64,000 nt of DNA from Actinacidiphila alni (lineage in GTDB: Bacteria; Actinomycetota; Actinomycetes; Streptomycetales; Streptomycetaceae). Location: positions 310,001 to 374,000 of the forward strand of contig NZ_FONG01000002.1 in the NCBI RefSeq assembly GCF_900112845.1. Reading direction: 5' to 3'. The notes beneath the pieces were generated by a model that ran no database searches, was not told the DNA's origin, and worked only from the letters and a program-made list of their open reading frames with translations. This document shows, one piece after another, positions 18,125 to 25,440 of this stretch; the stretch's first letter is position 1, and every line of letters starts with the position of its first letter. The position numbers and the translations under genes were made by a program.

Positions 18125-18169
18125 CCCTCCTGCCACGGAAACGCCGTGGCCGCCTGAGTCCAAAGGAGG
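18125..18169 (+). promoter_or_regulatory. rpsF leader hairpin with possible anti-Shine-Dalgarno element
   Basis: GCCACGG (18132-18138) and CCGTGGC (18144-18150) form a perfect 7-bp stem with loop AAACG, directly followed by CCGCC. The preceding CCCTCC (18125-18130) could pair with the GGAGG of the rpsF ribosome-binding site about 35 nt downstream. S6-S18 autoregulatory leaders with a CCG-bearing element are known in bacteria; assignment here is inference. Confidence 0.35.
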
Positions 18170-18180
18170 TGGGTTCCCCT

Positions 18181-18471
18181 ATGCGTCACTACGAGCTCAT
18201 GCTCATTCTCGACCCCGATCTCGAGGAGCGCGCTGTCTCCCCGCTGATCGAGTCCTTCCTCGCCGTCGTCCGCAATGGTGGCGGCAGCGTGGAGAAGGTC
18301 GACACCTGGGGCCGTCGTCGGCTCTCCTACGAGATCAACAAGAAGCCCGAGGGCATCTACTCGGTCGTCGACCTCAAGGCCACGCCTGAGGTCGTCAAGG
18401 AGCTCGACCGTCAGCTCAACCTGAACGAGTCGGTGCTGCGTACCAAGGTCCTCCGCCCGGAACTGCACTGA
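18181..18471 (+). CDS. rpsF: 30S ribosomal protein S6
   Basis: 96 residues, the normal S6 length, beginning [17 protein letters not shown] and including [22 protein letters not shown]6 binds 16S rRNA with S18 in the small-subunit platform. The ATG at 18181 is fixed by a strong AAAGGAGGTGG site; the frame is open upstream only because of composition. It is the first gene of the conserved rpsF-ssb-rpsR-rplI operon. Confidence 0.98.
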   Translation: MRHYELMLILDPDLEERAVSPLIESFLAVVRNGGGSVEKVDTWGRRRLSYEINKKPEGIYSVVDLKATPEVVKELDRQLNLNESVLRTKVLRPELH

Positions 18472-18604
18472 TCCCGGGCCGGTCCGGCTCCGTCCGGTCC
18501 GGCGGGTCAGGCACTCCGTGCTCTTGAGCACCTGAGTAACCGAGTAGTCGAGCAGTAGCCAGCTTTAGCCAGAAGCAGTCAGCACACCGCCGAGAGGTCA
18601 TCCC

Positions 18605-19210
18605 ATGGCAGGCGAGACCGTCATCACGGTCGTCGGCAATCTTGTCGACGACCCCGAGCTGCGCTTCACCCCGTCGGGTGCGGCGGTCGCGAAGTTCCGC
18701 GTCGCGTCCACACCCCGCACTTTCGACCGGCAGACCAATGAGTGGAAGGACGGCGAGAGCCTGTTCCTGACCTGCTCGGTCTGGCGGCAGGCGGCCGAGA
18801 ACGTCGCCGAGTCGCTCCAGCGGGGCATGCGCGTCATCGTGCAGGGCCGGCTGAAGCAGCGGTCGTACGAGGACCGTGAGGGCGTCAAGCGGACGGTCTA
18901 CGAACTGGACGTCGAGGAAGTCGGCGCCAGCCTGAAGAACGCGACGGCCAAGGTCACCAAGACCAGTGGTGGCGGCCGTGGCGGTCAGCAGGGCGGCGGA
19001 TACGGCGGAGGCGGCGGCCAGGGTGGCGGCGGCTGGGGTGGAAACTCCGGCGGCCAGCAGCAGGGCGGCGGCGGTGCTCCCGCCGACGACCCCTGGGCCA
19101 CCAGTGCGCCGGCCGGCGGCGGCCAGCAAGGCGGCGGTGGCGGCGGTGGCTGGGGCGGCGGCTCCGGCGCCGCGTCCGGCGGCGGCTACTCGGACGAGCC
19201 GCCCTTCTAA
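18605..19210 (+). CDS. ssb: single-stranded DNA-binding protein
   Basis: 201 residues. OB-fold in residues 1 to ~112 ([52 protein letters not shown]-like). A long Gly/Gln-rich linker (~118-190) follows, then the acidic tail ending DEPPF, which recruits replication and repair partners. It is the essential housekeeping SSB by its position in the ribosomal operon. Start ATG 18605 with GAGAGG upstream. Confidence 0.97.
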   Translation: MAGETVITVVGNLVDDPELRFTPSGAAVAKFRVASTPRTFDRQTNEWKDGESLFLTCSVWRQAAENVAESLQRGMRVIVQGRLKQRSYEDREGVKRTVYELDVEEVGASLKNATAKVTKTSGGGRGGQQGGGYGGGGGQGGGGWGGNSGGQQQGGGGAPADDPWATSAPAGGGQQGGGGGGGWGGGSGAASGGGYSDEPPF

Positions 19211-19252
19211 GGGCGGACCTCCCCACTTCTTGATCGCATTAGGAGAATCACC

Positions 19253-19489
19253 ATGGCGAAGCCGCCCCCGCGCAAGCCGAAGAAGAAGGTCTGCGCGTTC
19301 TGCAAGGACAAGACCGCGTACGTGGACTACAAGGACACGAACATGCTGCGGAAGTTCATTTCCGACCGTGGCAAGATCCGTGCCCGCCGCGTCACCGGCA
19401 ACTGCACGCAGCACCAGCGTGACGTCGCGACGGCCGTGAAGAACAGCCGCGAAATGGCGCTGCTGCCCTACACGTCGACCGCTCGATAA
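19253..19489 (+). CDS. rpsR: 30S ribosomal protein S18, zinc-binding (C+) form
   Basis: 78 residues. The CAFC motif (C14, C17) and the CTQH motif (C51, H54) are the zinc-ligand positions, so this is the C+ form. Streptomycetes often also have a zinc-free paralogue under zinc control, which is not in this window. Start ATG 19253 with AGGAG upstream, 42 bp after ssb. Confidence 0.97.
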   Translation: MAKPPPRKPKKKVCAFCKDKTAYVDYKDTNMLRKFISDRGKIRARRVTGNCTQHQRDVATAVKNSREMALLPYTSTAR

Positions 19490-19508
19490 GGAAAGGGTGA
19501 CCTGAAGC

Positions 19509-19958
19509 ATGTCGAAGATCATCCTGACCAACGAGGTCAGCGGCCTGGGCGCCGCCGGCGACATCGTGGACGTCAAGCCGGGCTACGCCCGCAACTACCT
19601 GATCCCGCGTGGCTTCGCCATCGCGTGGACCAAGGGTGGCGAGAAGGACGTCGAGCAGATCCGTCGTGCCCGTCGTATCCGCGAGATCCACTCGCTGGAG
19701 GACGCGAACGCGGTGAAGGCGCAGCTCCAGGGCGTCAAGGTCAAGCTCAGCACCCGCGCCGGTGACACTGGCCGGCTGTTCGGCTCGATCACCCCGGCCG
19801 ACATCGCCACGGCGATCAAGACCGCCGGTGGTCCGGTCGTGGACAAGCGGCGCCTCGAGGTCGGTGCGCCGATCAAGACGCTGGGCGCGCACAAGGTCAC
19901 GGTGCGGCTGCACCCCGAGGTCGAGGCAGTTCTCGACCTGGAGGTCGTGGCCGCGTAA
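19509..19958 (+). CDS. rplI: 50S ribosomal protein L9
   Basis: 149 residues. The N-terminal domain has the invariant L9 region ([20 protein letters not shown]) followed by [10 protein letters not shown] connecting helix and the C-terminal RNA-binding domain follow ([26 protein letters not shown]). It is the last gene of the rpsF operon, 19 bp after rpsR, with GAAAGGGTGACC as ribosome-binding region. Confidence 0.98.
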   Translation: MSKIILTNEVSGLGAAGDIVDVKPGYARNYLIPRGFAIAWTKGGEKDVEQIRRARRIREIHSLEDANAVKAQLQGVKVKLSTRAGDTGRLFGSITPADIATAIKTAGGPVVDKRRLEVGAPIKTLGAHKVTVRLHPEVEAVLDLEVVAA

Positions 19959-19972
19959 TCGCGACCGCTGTG

Positions 19973-19988
19973 TGTTCCACGTGGAACA
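19973..19988. other. parS-like palindrome 4
   Basis: TGTTCCACGTGGAACA, identical to the three copies at 7.2-7.35 kb, placed between the rplI stop codon and the operon terminator. Confidence 0.75.
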
Positions 19989-19991
19989 TAT

Positions 19992-20028
19992 GGGCCGGGT
20001 GTCCCCTTTCGGGGGCGCCCGGCCCTTT
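19992..20028 (+). terminator. terminator of the rpsF-ssb-rpsR-rplI operon
   Basis: Arms GGGCCGGGTGTCCCC (19992-20006) and GGGGGCGCCCGGCCC (20011-20025) form a 15-bp stem with two G-U pairs, loop TTTC, followed by TTTT. A classical Rho-independent terminator. Confidence 0.88.
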
Positions 20029-20088
20029 TCCGTGCCCGGGGTTCTCCGTGTCCGGGGTGCGCGCGTTCCTCGTCCGGGGTGCCCGCGC

Positions 20089-21483
20089 TCAGCGAGCCGC
20101 GCCCGTGACGATCCAGCGGCCGGAGCGGGACCGCAGCCAGAGCGCGGCCAGCCGGGTCAGCATCATCAGCGTCATCGCCCACCACAGGGCGGTCAGGCCC
20201 AGGCCGAGGGCGGGCACGGCCAGCGCGGCGGGCGCGAAGACCGCCAGCGTCACCAGCATCGACCAGGCCAGATACGGCCCGTCGCCCGCGCCCATCAGCA
20301 CGCCGTCCAGTACGAAGACGACCCCGCAGACCGGCTGTGCCAACGCGACGACGAGCAGCGCGGACATCAGCGCGTGCCGTACGTCCGGGTCGGAGGTGAA
20401 CAGCGGCCCGATCAGCGGCCGGGCCAGCGCCACCAGCAGCCCCAGGACGACCCCGCAGGCCACTCCCCACGCGATCATTCGCCGGCAGGCGGCCCGCGCC
20501 CCCTCGGCGTCCTCCGCGCCCAGGTAGCGGCCGATGATCGCCTGTCCGGCGATCGCGATGGCGTCCAGCGCGAAGGCCAGCAGCGACCAGACGGTCAGGG
20601 TGATCTGGTGGGCGGCGATCTCGGTGTCGCCGAGCCGGGCCGCGACGGCGGTCGCGATCAGCAGCACCGCCCGCAGGCTGAGGGTGCGCACCAGCAGCGG
20701 CACCCCGGCGCGGGCGCAGGCCCGTATCCCGGCCGTGTCGGGCCGCAGCACCGCCCACAGGGCGCGCCCGCCGCTCCCCCCGGTGACCTGCCGCCGGGCG
20801 CCGCGCACCACGACCCCCAGATAGACCGCCGCCATGCCGTTCTGGGCGATGACCGTGCCCCACGCGGAGCCCGCGATGCCGAGCCCGGCGCCGTACACCA
20901 GACCGGCGTTGAGCCCGGCATTGGCGGCGAAGCCGCCGACGGCCACATAGAGCGGGGTGCGGGTGTCCTGGAGGCCGCGCAGCACACCGGTCGCGGCCAG
21001 CACCATCAGCATCGCGGGGATGCCGAGCGCGCTGATCCGCAGATAGGTGGTGGCGTACGGGGCGGCCGTCGGCGAGGCGCCGAAGGCGTCGACCAGGGCG
21101 GGTGCGGCCGGCAGGACGGCGGCGATCACGGCTACGCCGAGCAGCAGCGCGAGCCAGATGCCGTCCACGCCCTGCCGGATCGCGGCGGGCAGGTCACCCG
21201 CGCCGACCCGGCGGGCGACGGCGGCGGTGGTCGCGTACGCCAGGAACACGAAGACGTTGACGGCGGTGGTGAGCAGGGCCGCCGCGACGCCGAGGCCGGC
21301 GAGCTGGGCGGTGCCGAGATGGCCGACGACGGCGCTGTCGGCCATGACGAAGAGCGGCTCGGCGACGAGCGCGCCGAAGGCGGGCAGGGCGAGGGCGAGG
21401 ATCTCCCGGTCGTGGCGGCGGCCCGCGGACCGGCGGGCTGGATCCTGCTGCTGCGAGGGGGCGGCGACCGGGTTCACATGCAC
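20089..21483 (-). CDS. MATE-family (DinF-like) efflux transporter
   Basis: 464 residues with 12 hydrophobic helices in two homologous halves. The first half contains the conserved MATE segment LALPAFGALVAEPLFVMADSAVVGHLG, and the second half repeats the pattern after GDTEIAAHQITLTVWSLLAF. MATE proteins export cationic drugs or metabolites using Na+ or H+; the substrate here is unknown. Start GTG 21483 or GTG 21477; neither has a strong ribosome-binding site. The gene occupies the usual slot between rplI and dnaB in Streptomyces. Confidence 0.9.
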   Translation of the reverse strand: MHVNPVAAPSQQQDPARRSAGRRHDREILALALPAFGALVAEPLFVMADSAVVGHLGTAQLAGLGVAAALLTTAVNVFVFLAYATTAAVARRVGAGDLPAAIRQGVDGIWLALLLGVAVIAAVLPAAPALVDAFGASPTAAPYATTYLRISALGIPAMLMVLAATGVLRGLQDTRTPLYVAVGGFAANAGLNAGLVYGAGLGIAGSAWGTVIAQNGMAAVYLGVVVRGARRQVTGGSGGRALWAVLRPDTAGIRACARAGVPLLVRTLSLRAVLLIATAVAARLGDTEIAAHQITLTVWSLLAFALDAIAIAGQAIIGRYLGAEDAEGARAACRRMIAWGVACGVVLGLLVALARPLIGPLFTSDPDVRHALMSALLVVALAQPVCGVVFVLDGVLMGAGDGPYLAWSMLVTLAVFAPAALAVPALGLGLTALWWAMTLMMLTRLAALWLRSRSGRWIVTGAAR

Positions 21484-21490
21484 AGCTTAA

Positions 21491-21753
21491 TCGTCCACAA
21501 GTAAGAGGTAAAGATACTCAGGGACTATTACTGGTGACTGCGTAGAGTGATCTCCTCCGCGTTGTTTGTTCCGATCTTGGTCCGACGGTGGATTTTTTTC
21601 TCCTGCACAGCCTATGGATGAAGAAAGCGCAGGTCAGAGCTGCTGCCCCGGAGAGATTGTCAGCTTGTCCACAGCGTCGTCCCAAGGGCTGTACACAGGT
21701 TGGGGCCACTTCTCCACAGGTATGCGGCCACCGTCCACACCCCCTGTGGATAA
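21491..21753. promoter_or_regulatory. DnaA-box cluster upstream of dnaB
   Basis: Five matches to the Streptomyces DnaA box: TCGTCCACA (21491-21499), TTGTCCACA (21665-21673), TTCTCCACA (21710-21718) and CCGTCCACA (21731-21739) on the plus strand, and TTATCCACA on the minus strand (21745-21753). Four lie within 89 bp. The 469-bp intergenic region is locally AT-richer than its surroundings, including a run of seven T near 21590. It probably holds the dnaB promoter and DnaA-dependent control. Confidence 0.7.
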
Positions 21754-21952
21754 CCAGGTTGGTCAGGGCCACCACGAGCCCTACCGTGGACCGTCCCCGA
21801 CGCGCCGCGCGCGGCCACGGGTGACTCAAATATGGTCGCCGTGGGCGTAAGAAAGAGTGGCACTCGGCGGCGCACTCAACAGCGCGCCCCGGTGGGCCGA
21901 CGAGCGGTCCGGTGGGCCAATGATCAGGCGGGGACGGGAGGAGGTGGCGCGG

Positions 21953-24673
21953 ATGAGCCAGCCCGAACCCGCGGACGACCACTGGGGCGAGGCACCCCCG
22001 GACGGCGGCCCCGGCGAGCGGCTCCCCGTCACCCGCTTCCGCAAGAAGAACGGCAACGGCTCCGACGACGCCGACGGCAACCGCTGGTCCGAGGGCGGTG
22101 GCGGCTTCGAGCGCGTCCCCCCGCAGGACCTCGACGCCGAACAGTCCGTGCTCGGCGGCATGCTGCTGTCCAAGGACGCCATCGCCGACGTCGTCGAAGT
22201 CCTCAAGGGCGCCGACTTCTACCGCCCCGCCCACGAGACGATCTACGCGGCGATCCTCGACCTCTACGCCCGCGGCGAGCCCGCCGACCCCATCACCACC
22301 GCCGCCGAACTCACCAAACGCGGCGAGATCGCCCGCATCGGCGGCGCCCCCTACCTCCACACCCTCGTCAACGCCGTCCCCACCGCGGCCAACGCCGAGT
22401 ACTACGCCGAGATCGTCCACGAACGCGCCGTCCTGCGCCGCCTCGTCGAGGCCGGCACCCGCATCACCCAGATGGGATACGCCGCCGACGGCGACGTCGA
22501 CGAAATCGTCAACAACGCCCAGGCCGAGATCTACGCCGTCACCGAACAGCGCACCTCCGAGGACTACCTCCCCCTCGGCGACATCATGGAGGGCGCCCTC
22601 GACGAGATCGAGGCGATCGGCTCCCGCAGCGGCCAGATGTCCGGCGTCCCCACCGGCTTCACCGACCTCGACTCCCTCACCAACGGCCTCCACCCCGGCC
22701 AGATGATCGTCATCGCCGCCCGTCCGGCGATGGGCAAGGCCCTGGCCCTGGACACACCTCTGCCCACGCCGACCGGCTGGACGACGATGGGCGCGGTCCA
22801 GGTCGGGGACGAGCTGCTCGCCGCCGACGGAACGCCCACCCGTGTGGTCGCCACGACCGAGGTCATGACCGGGCACACCTGCTTCGAGATCACCTTCGAC
22901 GACGGCACCACCGTCATCGCCGATGCCGACCACCAATGGCTCACCGAGACCCGGTCCTCACGACGAGCGGCCCGGCAGTACGGCGCGGACGACCGGCGTG
23001 CCCGTGCCGCGATCAGGACGAGCAAGGAGATCGCCGCGACCCTGCGCTGCGACACCCTGGCAGACGCCCGCTTCAACCACACGGTGAAGAACCCCGCCCC
23101 GCTCGACCTGCCCCCGGCCGATCTGCCCGTCCCCCCGTACACCCTCGGCGCCTGGCTCGGCGACGGCCACAGCGACTCCGCACGGATCACCTCGGCCGAC
23201 CCCGAGGTCGTGCGGCGCGTCGAGCGCGAAGGTCTCGAAGCCCGCCGCTCCGGTTCCTCGATCACCTACTCGCTCGGCTTCGCCGTGGAGCGCCCCGCCC
23301 CGGCCGAACGCTCCTGCGTCGTCTGCGGAAAGGCGTTCGTTCCCAAGCTCGCCCATGTGCGCACCTGCGGGCGATCCTGCGGGGGCAGGGCGCGGATCGT
23401 ATCTGCGCCGGTGCCTCACACCGCATGCGTGGATTGCGGCACGGAATGCTTCTCGGCCTCGGCCGAGCCCCGGTGCGCGACCTGCGCGAGGCGGCACGGG
23501 AGCCTGCTGGTCGTGCTCCGGGACCTCGGCGTGCTCGGCGACAAGCACATCCCGCAGGAGTATCTGCGCGCCTCGGTCGAGCAGCGGCGGGCACTGCTCG
23601 CCGGGCTCCTCGACACCGACGGGACGGTCAACAGGAAGGGTTCTGTGCAGTTCGGCGTCACCAACCGCGCGCTGGCCGAAGGCTTCCGCGAACTGCTCAT
23701 GAGCCTCGGCTACCGGTGCGGTACGGCTGCCAAGCGGGTCAAGGGGCGTTCGGAGGAGACCTCCACGCTCCACATCGTCACCTTCACGACCGACGACGAC
23801 GTCTTCGGGCTCGAACGCAAGCGTCGCATGCACAGGGAGCGCCGCCGCCCCAGCACGGCCCGGCTCACCCAGCGGGTCATCACTGCGGCACGCGAAATCC
23901 CGAGCGTCCCCGTCCGTTGCGTCCAGGTGGACAATCCGGATCACATGTACCTGGCCACCCGCTCGATGGTGCCCACCCACAACAGCACCCTCGCTCTGGA
24001 TTTCGCGCGCGCCTGCTCCATCGCCAACAAGATGCCCAGTGTCATCTTCTCCCTGGAAATGGGCCGCAACGAGATCGCGATGCGTCTGCTGTCCGCCGAG
24101 GCGCGGGTGGCGCTGCACCACATGCGGTCGGGGACCATGACCGACGACGACTGGACCAAGGTCGCCCGCCGGATGTCGGACGTCACCGAGGCGCCGCTCT
24201 ACATCGACGACTCGCCGAACCTGTCGATGATGGAGATCCGGGCCAAGTGCCGCCGCCTCAAACAGCGCAACGACCTGCGCCTGGTCGTCATCGACTACCT
24301 CCAGCTGATGCAGTCGGGCGGTTCACGGCGCCCCGAGAGCCGCCAGCAGGAGGTGTCCGACATGTCCCGTAACCTCAAGCTTCTCGCCAAGGAGCTCGAA
24401 GTGCCGGTCATCGCCCTCTCGCAGCTCAACCGTGGTCCCGAGCAGCGCACCGACAAGAAGCCCATGGTCTCCGACCTGCGCGAGTCCGGTTCCATCGAGC
24501 AGGACGCCGACATGGTCATCCTCCTCCACCGCGAGGACGCCTACGAGAAGGAATCCCCCCGCGCGGGCGAGGCCGACCTGATCGTCGCCAAGCACCGCAA
24601 CGGCCCCACCGCCACCATCACCGTCGCCTTCCAGGGCCACTACTCCCGCTTCGTGGACATGGCCCAGACCTGA
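21953..24673 (+). CDS. dnaB: replicative DNA helicase DnaB, interrupted by an intein
   Basis: 906 codons as one uninterrupted frame: 491 extein residues, the normal streptomycete DnaB size, plus a 415-residue intein. The N-terminal extein has an acidic Gly-rich lead, then VPPQDLDAEQSVLGGMLLS. The Walker A motif is split as ARPAMGK / STLALDF. The C-extein has Walker B (LVVIDYLQLM), EVSDMSRNLKLLAKEL and the C-terminal SIEQDADMVILLHRED. The helicase loads at oriC and unwinds DNA at the fork. Start ATG 21953 (MSQPEPADD) has GGGAGGAGG upstream; in-frame starts further up are less likely. Helicase activity would require splicing, because the P-loop is broken. Confidence 0.97.
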   Translation: MSQPEPADDHWGEAPPDGGPGERLPVTRFRKKNGNGSDDADGNRWSEGGGGFERVPPQDLDAEQSVLGGMLLSKDAIADVVEVLKGADFYRPAHETIYAAILDLYARGEPADPITTAAELTKRGEIARIGGAPYLHTLVNAVPTAANAEYYAEIVHERAVLRRLVEAGTRITQMGYAADGDVDEIVNNAQAEIYAVTEQRTSEDYLPLGDIMEGALDEIEAIGSRSGQMSGVPTGFTDLDSLTNGLHPGQMIVIAARPAMGKALALDTPLPTPTGWTTMGAVQVGDELLAADGTPTRVVATTEVMTGHTCFEITFDDGTTVIADADHQWLTETRSSRRAARQYGADDRRARAAIRTSKEIAATLRCDTLADARFNHTVKNPAPLDLPPADLPVPPYTLGAWLGDGHSDSARITSADPEVVRRVEREGLEARRSGSSITYSLGFAVERPAPAERSCVVCGKAFVPKLAHVRTCGRSCGGRARIVSAPVPHTACVDCGTECFSASAEPRCATCARRHGSLLVVLRDLGVLGDKHIPQEYLRASVEQRRALLAGLLDTDGTVNRKGSVQFGVTNRALAEGFRELLMSLGYRCGTAAKRVKGRSEETSTLHIVTFTTDDDVFGLERKRRMHRERRRPSTARLTQRVITAAREIPSVPVRCVQVDNPDHMYLATRSMVPTHNSTLALDFARACSIANKMPSVIFSLEMGRNEIAMRLLSAEARVALHHMRSGTMTDDDWTKVARRMSDVTEAPLYIDDSPNLSMMEIRAKCRRLKQRNDLRLVVIDYLQLMQSGGSRRPESRQQEVSDMSRNLKLLAKELEVPVIALSQLNRGPEQRTDKKPMVSDLRESGSIEQDADMVILLHREDAYEKESPRAGEADLIVAKHRNGPTATITVAFQGHYSRFVDMAQT
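22739..23983 (+). other. intein in the DnaB P-loop, class 3 with LAGLIDADG endonuclease
   Basis: 415 residues inserted between Lys and Ser of the Walker A motif. It begins with Ala (ALALDTPLPTPTGWTTMG) rather than Cys or Ser and ends THN before the extein Ser. Block B reads ADADHQWLT (H65, W67), block F reads PVRCVQVDN (C394), and block G has T413-H414-N415. Trp at B:12, Cys at F:4 and Thr at G:5 are the WCT triad that defines class 3 inteins. Two LAGLIDADG-type motifs are present (LGAWLGDGH at ~136-144 and LLAGLLDTDG at 287-296). Between them is a Cys-rich insertion with CxxC at 193-196, CxxxC at 210-214, CxxC at 230-233 and CxxC at 246-249. Confidence 0.92.
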
Positions 24674-24708
24674 TCCTTCTCCACCGGTGGAGCCTGCTCC
24701 CGCGTTGC

Positions 24709-25275
24709 TCAGCGCCTCGTCGCGTACCTGGTCAGGACGGTGCCGCCGGGGAAGGTGCGGGTTTCCAGGTGGTTCAGGTGGATCCAGGTGTGGAGGGCGG
24801 TGAAGAAGGGGGTGCCGCCGCCGATGAGGACGGGGTGGGTGACGACGGCGTATTCGTCGACGAGGCCGGCGCGTACGGCGGCTCCGGCGAGGGTGGCGCC
24901 GCCGATGTGCATCGGGTCGCCGTCCTCGGCCTTGAGGCGGGTGATCTCGGCGATCGCGTCGCCGGTGACCAGGCGGGAGTTCCAGTCGACCTTGTCGATC
25001 GTCGAGGAGAACACCACCTTGGGGGTGTCCCGCCAGTTCCGGGCGTACGCGATCTCCGCGGCGGTGGCGTCCGGCCGCTGGTCGCCGGTCGGCCAGTGCG
25101 AGCTCATCGTCTCCCACAACTTGCGCCCGTACAGCGACAGGCCGCCCGCCTGCTCGTGCTCGAGCCACCACTGGAACAGCTCCTGATTCGGCGGCCCGCT
25201 CCAGCCGATGTCGTCGCCGGGCGTGGCGATGTAGCCGTCCAGCGACAGGTTCATGGCGTAGATCAGTTTCCGCAT
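24709..25275 (-). CDS. dihydrofolate-reductase-fold (RibD C-terminal family) protein
   Basis: 188 residues beginning MRKLIYAMNLSLDGYIA, the typical start of RibD-C-like stand-alone reductases. It also has LYGRKLWETMSSHWP, KVVFSST, MHIGGATLAGAAVRAGLVDE (nucleotide-binding Gly region) and HPVLIGGGTPFF. The family is NADPH-dependent in RibD, but the substrate of these stand-alone members is generally unknown. Start ATG 25275 has GGAAGG upstream. It is convergent with dnaB; only 35 bp separate the stops. Confidence 0.87.
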   Translation of the reverse strand: MRKLIYAMNLSLDGYIATPGDDIGWSGPPNQELFQWWLEHEQAGGLSLYGRKLWETMSSHWPTGDQRPDATAAEIAYARNWRDTPKVVFSSTIDKVDWNSRLVTGDAIAEITRLKAEDGDPMHIGGATLAGAAVRAGLVDEYAVVTHPVLIGGGTPFFTALHTWIHLNHLETRTFPGGTVLTRYATRR

Positions 25276-25440
25276 GGCTCAGCCTTCCGTCCGTGGGCGC
25301 GTCCGGGATGAGGACCGGCGCCGCGCGGAAAACTCATCGGTGGGCGCTCACTTCGCCCCCGCCTTCCCCGCCGCCGGGGCAAGGGCGGGGCAAGTCGGCA
25401 GTGAGGCGGGTGGGAACGCTGCCGTGATGGGGAGACGTAT

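Noticed and set aside
21484-21952. Chromosomal origin (oriC)
   Set aside because: DnaA boxes are present but only five, and the flanking dnaA and dnaN genes expected in Streptomyces are absent.
24679-24692. CTCCACCGGTGGAG palindrome between dnaB and the reductase gene as a terminator
   Set aside because: Self-complementary with a minimal loop and no U-tract on either strand; too weak to call.
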